Of a stretch of DNA of 64,000 nt, positions 42,473 to 52,331 are shown piece by piece. Both the position numbers and the translations under genes were made by a program. A model generated the notes under the pieces. The model saw only the letters and a list, made by a program, of their open reading frames with translations. It had not been told where the DNA came from and did no database searches. The stretch is from Panagrolaimus kolymaensis (lineage: Eukaryota > Nematoda > Chromadorea > Rhabditida > Panagrolaimidae). How positions within the stretch are numbered: the stretch's first letter is position 1; every line of letters starts with the position of its first letter. The stretch covers positions 1,922,001-1,986,000 of the forward strand of contig JAJQJQ010000033.1 of assembly GCA_028622995.1 (NCBI GenBank), read 5' to 3'.

Positions 42473-43550
42473 ATGCGGAATTCGGTTAATTCTAAGCGAA
42501 AGCTTGCAAACGAAAGTGCAACATCTTCAGATGTTCCAATAAAGGTTGGCTTTTAAATTTTTTTTCTCACGAATTTGTATATAAATTTGTTATTTTTAAT
42601 AGAAACGTTCAAACCAAAATACAAATTCAACATTTAATTCAACCACTACCTTTTTCGATGATTCAACAACCCTTCCAGAAGCTTTAGCTGCGAAGGTACG
42701 AACGATAATTTTTTTTGTTCTCATAAAAAGCATATTCTTTAGCTTGATTCATTCGCTGCTGAACTTGTTCGAAATGAAAATGTTAATTGCCCGGATTTAG
42801 TTGGGTTTGATATGGAAAACATTGATAGTGTTGAAGATATTAAAGAACTCCGTGAACAAATTTCTCGAACACAAAAACATTTTGATTTGGATGGCATGAC
42901 CGATGTTAATTATGAAGCAGCTGCAATAGCTGGAGCTAAAATATTAGCTGATGAAAGGCCTGCAACACGTAATATGACAAAAAAAATTAGCGGAAGAAGT
43001 TGGTTGCAACGAAGGCTCATTAATGTATCAGGGATTACCAAATGATGTTTTGGAATCAAAAGCGGTTAAAAAAATGGCTCGGTAAATTAATTGCTTTAAT
43101 GATAAACCCCTTTATTGTATGAATTTTAGGAAACGAAAAGAAGACATTGTTGAAAGTTTTGTTGATTTTCATAAGCAGTTGAAATTCAAGAAAAATATCC
43201 TTGATCATGTTGTGGAAAAATCTGATGGTAAATTAATTCCCTCTTTCTTTACTTCTTAATATTTTATTTTTTTTCCAGAGCATATCAACAACATTCATAC
43301 TCGTCGCCGAAAATCAGCCAAAGAAATGCGGACACCACCACCAATAAAGCGGTTATGTCGCAAAGCAATTACTGATATTCAAAGAACCCCAAAAAAGTTG
43401 AATTATATGCCAAACCCTCTCGATTATAAACGCATAATGGATAATTATGCTGATATCTTGGCTTCAGAAGTAAAGGAACGAAGTATCAATAAACCTATTT
43501 CTCCTATTCCATTCAATATTGATGAAGACGAAGAAATATCTCATTTATAG
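42473..43550 (+). CDS. Unrecognised, probably nuclear protein; frame break at an A8 run
   Basis: Five exons: 42473-42544, 42603-42695, 42743-43081, 43130-43227 and 43279-43550. The start is basic and Ser/Thr-rich (NSVNSKRKLANESATSSDV). The middle is helical (LDSFAAELVRNENVNCPDL, SVEDIKELREQISRTQKHF). The end has KKMARKRKEDIVESFVDFH, then RRRKSAKEMRTPPPIKRLC and an acidic tail (NIDEDEEISHL); SP/TP sites suggest CDK-type phosphorylation. Within exon 3 the frame changes after ATRNMTKK at an A8 run (42979-42986). Removing one A, or a 22-nt GT..AG segment (42969-42990), restores it into EEVGCNEGSLMYQGLP. A sequencing/assembly indel, a tiny intron, or a recent mutation are all possible. I do not recognise the family. 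Confidence 0.72.
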
Positions 43551-43931
43551 TTTTTTCTTACTTTTTTGTTTGTACATTTCCGTTTTATTTATTTACTTTC
43601 TTTTATGTCGTTGGCTTTAATAGTGTGCATATTCAATTTTGATGACCAGGTGATTCGTTGGAATAAAACCAAATTTTTAATTTTGTCTATCAAATTAAGA
43701 ATCTTTGAGTATCAAACATAACTAAAAAAACTTGAAAGTTTCAAACTTTTTTTTTCAATTCGATTCATAGCTTCTTCTTGTCTCGCGAAGAAGAAAACTC
43801 AGCGGATAGCTCTCAATTTTGCTAACTAAAAAAAAAGCGATATTCTCTTTCATCTTTTATTTGCTCAGCGTTTTTTTGACGACCACCATCTTTACTTTTA
43901 ACTATTTAAACTTTATTTTAAAGCTTTAACG
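43551..43931. promoter_or_regulatory. Intergenic upstream of dynamitin
   Basis: About 380 bp with 3' flank of the preceding gene and T-rich tracts before the dynamitin ATG. No other feature seen. Confidence 0.35.
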
Positions 43932-45112
43932 ATGTCAATTGTAAAAGAAATAATTTATGAAACACCCGATGTTGAAGAATTTCAACATGCTCCTCAACCT
44001 GAAACATTTGAAAGTAATGAAGTTGAACGAGTTCATCTTGATATGGAAGCTGCTATCAAAAGATTTGCTGGTCGATTCATTAGTGCTGAAAGTTCTGGTA
44101 AGGTTTTTTAATGCTTTCTAAAAACATTGTTTACTCACGAATCTTTTCCAGATTTTTCATCATTTGATAATCGTCGCCGCCCAAAAGGTTATACAACCGG
44201 TCATTACGTTATTGAATATGTTGGCCCTGAATTTGATCAACCTGAAACTCCTGAACAAAAATATAATCGACTTGTAATTGAAATTTCTGAATTGAAGGAA
44301 CAAATTGATAACCAACAGGTTTGATCTTTCTTTTTTTGGAGTTTTCAAAGATAAAGCTGATATCTGTTTTAGGAAAACACAAAGCCTGACATTGCGCTTA
44401 CCAAGGAGCATCTTGATAAGGTTATGAAGCAGCTTGAAACAATCAATCTCAAAAAAGCAAATGCTGATGCTCCTATTTCAAAAAAAACTATGGATGAATC
44501 AAAGCCTTCAACTGTTGCTGGGTCATCATCAAATTTGGATTCAATTATGATTGCTCGATTTGAAGCCCGTGTTCGCAAATTGGAAGAAGCTTTAGGAACT
44601 GTAGATTACTCGGCAACTGAATTTATTGCTCCTGGACCTTTAATCAATGCTATTGATGATTTGCGCCTTCGTGTTGAATCATTGGATCCAAGCAGTCTTG
44701 ACTCAATTGAAACTCGTCTTAACTCAGCTTTAGCAAGACAAAATCAAGCTAATGAAAAGAAGGATGCTGGTGATGAATTAACAAAACAAGTCAATGAAAT
44801 TTTCAATGTTATTAATAAATTCAAAGATTCAAATCAAACGGTTTCTGCCGTCGTTAAACGTTTACGATCTGTGGCTACACTTCATGAACAAGGTTTGTCG
44901 CTTTTTGGTTTTCCGCAGCCTTTAACCCTATTATTTTTTTAGCATCAGAATTTTCATCAAAACTCAATGAACTTCATGCTGCAAAAACAAATATCCGTGA
45001 AGCGCTTGATACGAACCGAGCAACATTGAATGAATATTCAGAAGAATTCAAAAAAGTCATTGAAAATATTCGAAGTGAAGTTGAAAATGTTCGAAAACAT
45101 GTAAACGCTTAA
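43932..45112 (+). CDS. dnc-2: Dynactin subunit 2 (dynamitin/p50)
   Basis: Four exons encode about 330-340 residues. The N-terminus carries the conserved short motifs that hook into the dynactin shoulder: EIIYETPDVEE, then DMEAAIKRFAGRFISAESS. The rest is mainly coiled coil: PETPEQKYNRLVIEISELKE, then RFEARVRKLEEALG, LRLRVESLDPSSLDSIETRL, VSAVVKRLRSVATLHEQ and a final helix ending VRKHVNA. The SSLDSIETRL and ALGT blocks are standard dynamitin signatures. The protein links p150-Glued to the Arp1 filament in dynein-driven transport. TPST begins 260 bp downstream on the same strand, so co-transcription is possible. Confidence 0.95.
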
Positions 45113-45372
45113 ATTAAATCCTATTTTTTGTGCTATTATTTGTAAAATGTTTGTTTAAACTAATGCCTTGTGAGTAATTTATTCATAAATATTGTTTTTT
45201 ATTATAATCATTTGTTTGTTTAAACAACGGAAGAAAGTGCACAGGTGCTTCTTCAACATGAACATCATTTGCATTTTTTTCGTTGATCTTTTTGGAATTT
45301 TTAAAATGAGTTTTTTCACTGATGGAAACAGAGCTTAATCCGGTGATTGAAAAAAAAACTTGATGGTTAAAA

Positions 45373-46826
45373 ATGGTATTGACGAGATCAATCAAAGTTG
45401 TAAATCCTTCATTGAATGAAATGCGTTGGAGTATTCGATGTGTAAAACGTGTGATTCCATTTGTAATTTTTGGAATTGGATGTTTAGCTTTAACATTGAT
45501 TAAATTTCCAAAATGTAAAGATTGGGAGCCACCACTTATGCATCGGCCTGTTTTATTTATTGGTGGTGTACCACGCAGTGGAACAACATTGATGAGAGCT
45601 ATGGTATGAATTAATGGGGTTAATAAAGAAAAACCAAATTTAAGTAGTAATGCTTATTTAGTTAGACGCACATCCAGATATTCGTTGTGGAGAAGAAACG
45701 CGTGTAATTCCAAATATATTATCAATGCTTGGATCATGGGAACGTGAAGGCCATAAAAAACTTCTTGATCTCGCAGGTGTTACTAGAAATGTTTTAAATA
45801 ATGCGGTTGGAGCTTTCATTGGAACAATTATTGAGCAGCATGGAGATAAAGCAAATCTCTATTGCGATAAAGATCCATTGGCTTTAAAAATGATGATTAG
45901 ACTTTGCGAAATATTTCCACAAGCAAAATTTATTTTAATGATCCGTGATGCTCGAGCTTCAGTTCATTCAATGGTTGTTCGAAAAGTTCCTGTGAGCGGC
46001 TTTGATAGAACAAATAAAGAAGTGCGACTTGATTTTCTCATTAGAATTCATTTAAAATTTGATTTTTCATTTTTAGCAAATGCTTTCAGCTTGGAATAAA
46101 ACCATTGGGCAAATGTTTCAACAATGCACATTTTTAGGTCCAAATATTTGCCTTCCAGTTTATTATGAAAAACTCATTTTATCACCAAAAGAACAAATGG
46201 AAAAAATTATAAAATTTTTAGAAATTGATTTTTCTCAAAATGTTTTAGGTATTTTTTTTTCTTCTACCATTCTCCCTCACTTTTAACTCTATCTTATTTA
46301 GAGCATCATAAGCATATCGGTGATGAAGTTCGATTGTCTCCGTATGTTTTAAAATAAAAAGATAATAGCTATTAACAATAATTTTAGACGCGAATTTAGC
46401 ACCTCGCAAGTTAAAAATAAGATAAATCAAGATGCATTGGATTCATGGGTTGGATTTTTTCCTGATGAATTATTATCTAAGATTGATGAGGTTGCACCAA
46501 TGCTCAAAAAATTAGGTATGTTTATCAAGTCGCTTACGGTTGTAACGGGAAAAAAAGAAATTCAAAATCAAAAACATACGTGTTTTTTGAGATTTAAAAG
46601 AACATGTGAAAATGCGATTTTAAATATTTTGTTTGCTTTTAACTTTACAACCATTGATAGCGATAATTCACCAAATTATGTAGCTTGATGTTTCATGACA
46701 ATATCCTATTTCTGTTCCTTATATTTTTTCAAGCTTTAATTTCACCCCACTTTTATTTATTATTTTTCTTCAGGTTATGATACAAAACGATATCGGCCCA
46801 CATATGACAATTTACCGATATTATAA
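45373..46826 (+). CDS. tpst: Tyrosylprotein sulfotransferase
   Basis: Type II Golgi membrane enzyme that transfers sulfate from PAPS to tyrosines of secreted proteins. A short cytosolic head is followed by one signal-anchor (VIPFVIFGIGCLALTLIKF). The 5'-phosphosulfate-binding loop is LFIGGVPRSGTTLMRAM, followed after an intron by LDAHPDIRCGEETRVIP, the TPST-specific catalytic region. The 3'-phosphate site is FILMIRDARASVHSMV. Further family segments are SAWNKTIGQMFQQC, YYEKLILSPKEQMEKI and LSPREFSTSQVKNKIN. The last exon, after AAATTAG|gt, encodes YDTKRYRPTYDNLPIL. About 365 residues in six or seven exons, near the usual 370. Nothing appears damaged. Confidence 0.94.
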
Positions 46827-46879
46827 TTACATATAAATTTTATTTCCATGAAATCGAAAAACAAAAATAAATAAAACTT

Positions 46880-47349
46880 TCAAAAAAACTTCTTCTTTTT
46901 CTCACGTGCACTTTCTTTTGATCCACTAACTTTTGAAGCAACAATAGAAACAGGAGGAAGTTGTGGAGCAGTTTTATAAGCTACAGATTGTTCAGGTTGT
47001 TTTGCAGAAGATGCTGCCACAGATGCCGCCATAGATGCACCAGCCATACTCATTGCATTTGGATCTATTTCCATTCGATAAATATGAGATAGTTTATCAA
47101 CAAGAGTTCGAGGAATAAAAGATTGAAATATAGCATCAAACAATTCAAAAGCATGCTTTTCTGTTTCATCCAAGCGGTATCTTTCACGTTTTAACATTCG
47201 ACAAATAATATATATTGATGATCCAAGAGCCACAAAGGAAAAGAATGCAGTAAGCACAAATAGCATAATTAATAAATCAATAATTTCCTAAAAAGTAAAA
47301 GTTTACAAACTTAAAAATAAAAATGTTTTTTGTAATAAAAGCTTACCAT
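46880..47349 (-). CDS. Small single-pass membrane protein, unrecognised
   Basis: The start codon is an exon of its own: ATG at 47349-47347 is followed at once by gtaagc, and the next exon (from about 47287, after tttttag) continues EIIDLLIMLFVLTAFFSFV in phase 0. About 137 residues. There is one long N-terminal hydrophobic segment (LLIMLFVLTAFFSFVALGSSIYIICRML), then a basic stop-transfer (KRERYR), a conserved-looking helix (LDETEKHAFELFDAIFQSFIP), and an Ala/Ser/Pro-rich low-complexity tail ending KKKKFF. Topology is probably N-out, C-in. It lies convergent with TPST and divergent from the GSK3-like kinase. Family unknown. Confidence 0.75.
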
Positions 47350-47627
47350 TGTGAATTTTCTTTTCTTGTGCAATTTTTTACACAGATGAAAACTTGAGAA
47401 GAAAAAGTTGTCAAAGTAAAAAAGCAAAAAACAATTATTGGCTTAAATAAATTTGCATACTTGCTGGACATTTTTTTTTCATTGTAAAAATTTGAATCAA
47501 AAACGAATTTCATCATTGAAGCTTCACCATCGTTAAAACGATAAATTTCATTTTTTAACGAACAATATCAATAATCGAATTTACAACAACTCAATCAACG
47601 ATCATCCAGCATTGATCATCAAGTATT

Positions 47628-49395
47628 ATGACTCGAAATCAAGATGTTATTTTCATCGAACAAAATGCTCTGGCTCTTCCATCTCGAACTAAAGTCAAAT
47701 TAAAAATGTGTAATCTTCGACTACATTCAAGTGGAGTCTTTTCAAATGTCTATCGTGGTACTTTGGTTGAACCTGAACCTCGACGTGAAATAGCTTTAAA
47801 GAAAACATGGCCCGAAAAAGCTGATGAACATCGAAATATTGAATTAATTTTGTTATTAGCTTTAAGTCGAGAACGGCATAAAAATATTGTGCAAGTTATT
47901 TTCACGTTCCAAACAATTTCAGATCGAAAGGATAAACGAGTAAGTGATATGACTTTTATAACTTTAACAATCTTTAAAAAATATTTCATTTTTAGATTTG
48001 TGAATCAATGGTATTTGAATTTATGCCTCAAACTTTATCAACAACAATTCGAGATGTTTTTGGACCACCGATGAACCTTTTGGATATTAAACTTTATACT
48101 TGGCAACTTTTTAATGGACTTTATTTTCTACTGCGAGTAAGCTTTGTTTTTCTTAAAGCCTAATACCTGTGTTATATTAAAGATGCATAGCTTACTTCGT
48201 TCATAGTAACACAAAAATTGTTTAATATCACTTCTTAACTTTTAGAAAAGAATTTGTCATCGTGATATCAAACCTCAAAATTTATTAGTTGATCCTGAAC
48301 TTGGTTTGCTTAAAATAGGTGATTTTGGTTCAGCTAAACATATGACAAATGTGGTTCGATCAACTCCATATCAAGTAACAAGATTTTATCGGTAAGATTA
48401 TTATTTTGATATAACAAAAAAAAAATTACATAAAACATTTTTAAACTAAATCCTATAATTTTCAGACCGCCTGAACTTCTCTTAGATTCAGATCAATATA
48501 GCTGCTTGGTGGATGTATGGAGTGCTGGATGTTGTGTCGGTGAAATGATTCGCGGTGAAGTGCTCTTTCCTGGTCGAGATGGAAAACATCAATTGAAATT
48601 AATTATGCAAGTGTTAGGTTCGCCAAGTGAATCCGAAATTTATGCAATGAAATCTCCAGTAAAATTAGAAGGTCAAAAAGTAATTCCACAAGGTTTTGAA
48701 ACGGTAAGTGCTTGATTTCTTTATTTTTAATTCTCTCTTAATCCTTTAATTTTAGCTTCTTCCAAAAGCTCCATCAGAATTTATTACATTCCTTAAAAGG
48801 ATAATAGTTTATGCACCAAAACATCGTTTATGTGGTCGTGAACTTTTATTTGATCCTTTCTTCGATGATCTTTTTACAACAGGAAAGAAGAGACAATCTG
48901 GTCGATTGGTGGGAGATGTAATTTCAATGGATGATATTAATGAACTTCGAAAACGACGCAGTACTAAAACTCGTGGGCCATCTCCTAAAAGTTTAAACAC
49001 AACAAGCAATAAAGAAGAAAATCATGCTCAATTGCAACTACAGCTGCTAGCTTCAAAACATCATCCAGTTCAAAATTGTACAAAATCAAGTGGAGAAAAA
49101 ATTTGCAAAGAAAAAGCACCATCCGAAGTTGAACAACATCGTCAACGAAGAAAAGGAAATGGAAGAAAAAATATTATTGGAGAAGCAATTTCAGGAGTTT
49201 TACACAGGTAAGCAAATTACTTACTTATTTGATGATACATTATCATTAAAATATTTTTTTTCTAGAAAAAGTAGCCGAAAAGAATCTTCCGCTGATATAA
49301 AAGTATCTCAAATCAAACCAATCTCTTGTAATAAAGGCAATGGTGAAGTTTCATCGATGTTGGTTAAAGAAGACCAAGAGAAACATGAAAAATAA
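47628..49395 (+). CDS. GSK3-like serine/threonine kinase
   Basis: Six or so exons encode about 490 residues. The kinase domain has a loop GVFSNVYRGTL (first glycine of GxGxF replaced: SSGVFSNV), ATP Lys in EIALKKTW, catalytic HRDIKPQNLLVDPELGLLKI, DFGSAK, and the GSK3-type activation segment TPYQVTRFYRPPELLLDS. The latter keeps the Tyr and the Arg that bind phospho-primed substrates, then VDVWSAGCCVGEMIRGEVLF and FPGRDG. The C-terminal tail (about 130 residues) is Lys/Arg/Ser/Gln-rich and not conserved. The N-terminal Ser-phosphorylation motif of GSK3 (TTSFAES-type) is absent. It resembles the divergent nematode GSK3-like kinases rather than GSK-3 itself; some of those act in sperm, but no role can be read here. 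Confidence 0.88.
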
Positions 49396-49493
49396 AATAT
49401 TTTTTCTATATATAGTGATTATCGTTAATAAACATTTGTAAAAAAACTTTATTTTCAAAATCAACAAATTAGACAAAGAAATCAAAAGAATTT

Positions 49494-51052
49494 TCAGTTA
49501 AACGAGATAAACTTATCACTTTCACTTATGAGACATTTTTTGATTCTATCAACATCCATAAAAAGACCATATGCTTTTTTGATATGATCTTGAGTAACCT
49601 AAAATTTCACACAGGATTAAAAGAAGATATTTCATAAATTTTTACCTCATTTTCATTGGTTCGTCCACGAATAATATCAGAAACAGAGATAAGTTGCATT
49701 ACATATCGCAAACTACCAATACTTTTATGAATAGTACATAATCCAGCGAGTGCATTTGGATTGAGTTGAATGCCTTCAGCAGTTGCTCGAATTTGTAGAA
49801 TTTCACTGACTTCTTCTCCAGTGTAAGGGTTAGTTCGAATGATTAGTGCTCTATCCAATAAATCAACAGGCATACCTAAAAAAATGAATTAAAGAAAGAA
49901 ATCGCAAAGCAAAGACATACCATGAGCAGATCGAAACGATGTACCCCGAATGTTAGCAAAATCCTTATTTGTTGCCATAACAATAATAGGAGCAAATTCA
50001 CCTTCCATAGCACGATTTAAAAATGCAAAACATTCAAGATCCAGAACATGAACTTCATCGAGGAAAAGAACACCAGGAACAATGCGGGCACGTTCTTGTT
50101 CACGCCATTCATTGATCTTTTTATCAACAGCTTCACGGACTTCTGATTTGATTTCACCCGTATCACCAGAAAACACAGTAAGGTATCCTTGAGCGCGGGA
50201 GTTGATGGCATCAATTTCATGGAGAGCTACAGTATCAACTATCTCAACATGTTGTTCAATTTCTCCAGAAGGGCAAGGGACTTCATTTGAAACACCAGAT
50301 ACAGCATCATAGCCACTATTTCGCATACTTGATCGACCAAGACGTTCAACAGTACCAGTAGATTTGTCAATTCTAATAACATCACCAGTTATAATACGTT
50401 CTTTTATGATGCTTTCAATCATTTTACTTCCAATATCAAAAACAGCTTCCATGTCGGTAGTTTTCAATGTAACTTTACCAGTGCGGCGACCAAGACCACT
50501 AGGAGGACGTTCTGTTTCGATGGTAACAACTTCACCGGTGATTACCTAAAAACTAAAATTAAAAGACTCATTGCATTGATAAAACGAAACTAACATTTTT
50601 CTTTTCAGCAATAGTAATACCAATAGCTTTTCGAATTGCTTGAGTTAAAACTTCTGTTTTACTAATATCCACAGAAAATACTTCACTTGCAGTCATTGAA
50701 ACAAAAGGAGTTTGGGCACTAATAGCTTTAGAAATGCCCATGGCTAATGCTGTCTTTCCAGTACCTGGTGGACCTGTAATAAGAATTGCCCGACCAGCGA
50801 TTTTTCCTTCCTGAAAAAAATACACAGATAAGTTATAGTAAAAAAAAGAAGAAAGTAGCTTACTTTTATCATTTTGACAATCAATCCAGCAGCTTTTCGA
50901 GCTTTCATTTGACCAACCATTCCTTGATTATCTTTTGTTGGTTTTAAATTTTCATCAAGACCCAAGCCATAAATATGAGAATGGACACCAATTCTTTCCA
51001 CTTTGGGAACATCGTTGACGATAATATTAGTTGAATCCAAAGCAAGAGCCAT
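49494..51052 (-). CDS. ruvb-2: RuvB-like AAA+ ATPase 2 (reptin, RUVBL2)
   Basis: Five exons, about 450 residues. Family blocks in order: [19 protein letters not shown]; Walker [15 protein letters not shown]; the domain II insertion beginning [17 protein letters not shown] and [20 protein letters not shown]; Walker [10 protein letters not shown]; sensor [16 protein letters not shown]; the arginine-finger region [13 protein letters not shown]; sensor [14 protein letters not shown]; and the tail [18 protein letters not shown]. The [10 protein letters not shown] and [14 protein letters not shown] segments identify RUVBL2 rather than RUVBL1. RUVBL1/2 hetero-hexamers serve INO80, SWR1/TIP60, R2TP and snoRNP assembly. 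The gene is divergent from the BET gene with a shared 1.3-kb upstream region. Confidence 0.95.
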
Positions 51053-52331
51053 AATATTATCTGCAAATGGCGATACTTGTTATTAGTGAATGCTAAATTG
51101 ATAGCTCAAAAAAATTTTATTCAAAAAAATGTTCGAAGAAGAACCAAATTTCACGCAGATTCAACTAAAGTTATTTCGTCTTGAGAAATAATGTATTTCA
51201 AAATGGAATAGTTTTTTGATTTAAACATCTTGATGATGATGAGGTAGAAAAGAGCACATACGAATAAATTATAAAAGCTATCAAACATCTTTTTTTTCTG
51301 CTGTGAAAACTTAGAAGAAGAAAATTTAATTTAAATTTTTTCCAACAGTTTATTAAATTAATAAGGCTGTGATGCATTTGAAATGTTTCAAAATGCTATC
51401 TTTTCATCTTTATTGCCAGCTTTGTAAAAGTGCTTACTAGAAAATGGTTTGTATTAATTTTTTTGTTTGAAGCTAAACTAACGACTTTACAAATAAAAAT
51501 AAAAACTATGTTTCCTTTTTTTTATCGTTTTAATTAACCATTTTTGGTCATAAATTGCTTTTAAACTATTATTACTATTACTTTCCATTGTTTTTAATAA
51601 AAGCTACTAAAAAAATATGTATTTTTGCAGAGAAAAGAATTTGGATTGCAAGAAATGCATTGCTTTGCATGAATGAAAGAAAGAAACTCCGCCCTTTCTT
51701 TTTCTTTTTTATGTGCTTTTTATCTCTGCTTCACTCTCAAGTGGAATTGTGCATCGCTGAGTATTGCGTGCGTCAGCTTTCCAACCATACTGTAACGAGA
51801 TGAAAATCGATAAAATAATGAAACGCTCGTTTTTACATATTTATATTACTTATTTTTCTTTAAATTTTATATAAAAGTGATTTACATACCAAATTTAAAT
51901 AAAACAAAATAAATATAATGCAAAACAATGAAAGATTATGCGAAAAAATATCAAAAACTTTTAACTCCACATTATTGGCATGGGAGCGCGTTGCTGCCGC
52001 TCTTCATTTGCGCGCGTTTTTTACTTGTTGGGTGGCGGTTTTATGCTGAAAGTGTTTTTTCATATTATTTTACATCTAAAAATCAGTTTTTGTTGATTTT
52101 TGTATTAAAAAAGGTAAAAATCCACTACATCACATGCTTTTCTCGTATCAGAAACTTTAAAACGCAATAAATATTGAAAAATAAAATTTTTTGGTGACTC
52201 ACAACTATTTTTATATATATTCTTTTTATTCCATAGTCTTAATGCTGTTTTGCCTTTTATTAAGCGCTTACAGTGATTTTAACCGCATTTTTTTCCTTTT
52301 TTGACCATTATTTTTTTGTTTGTTTTCAGAG
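51053..52331. promoter_or_regulatory. Divergent promoter region, ruvb-2 (-) and BET gene (+)
   Basis: About 1.3 kb between divergent chromatin-factor genes. Mostly A+T-rich, with a G+C-richer patch near 51980-52020 (GGGAGCG, TTTGCGCGCG) that might be core promoter. Open frames at 51555 and 51928 (+) are short and family-free. TTGTTTTCAG ends two bases before the BET ATG. Confidence 0.45.
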
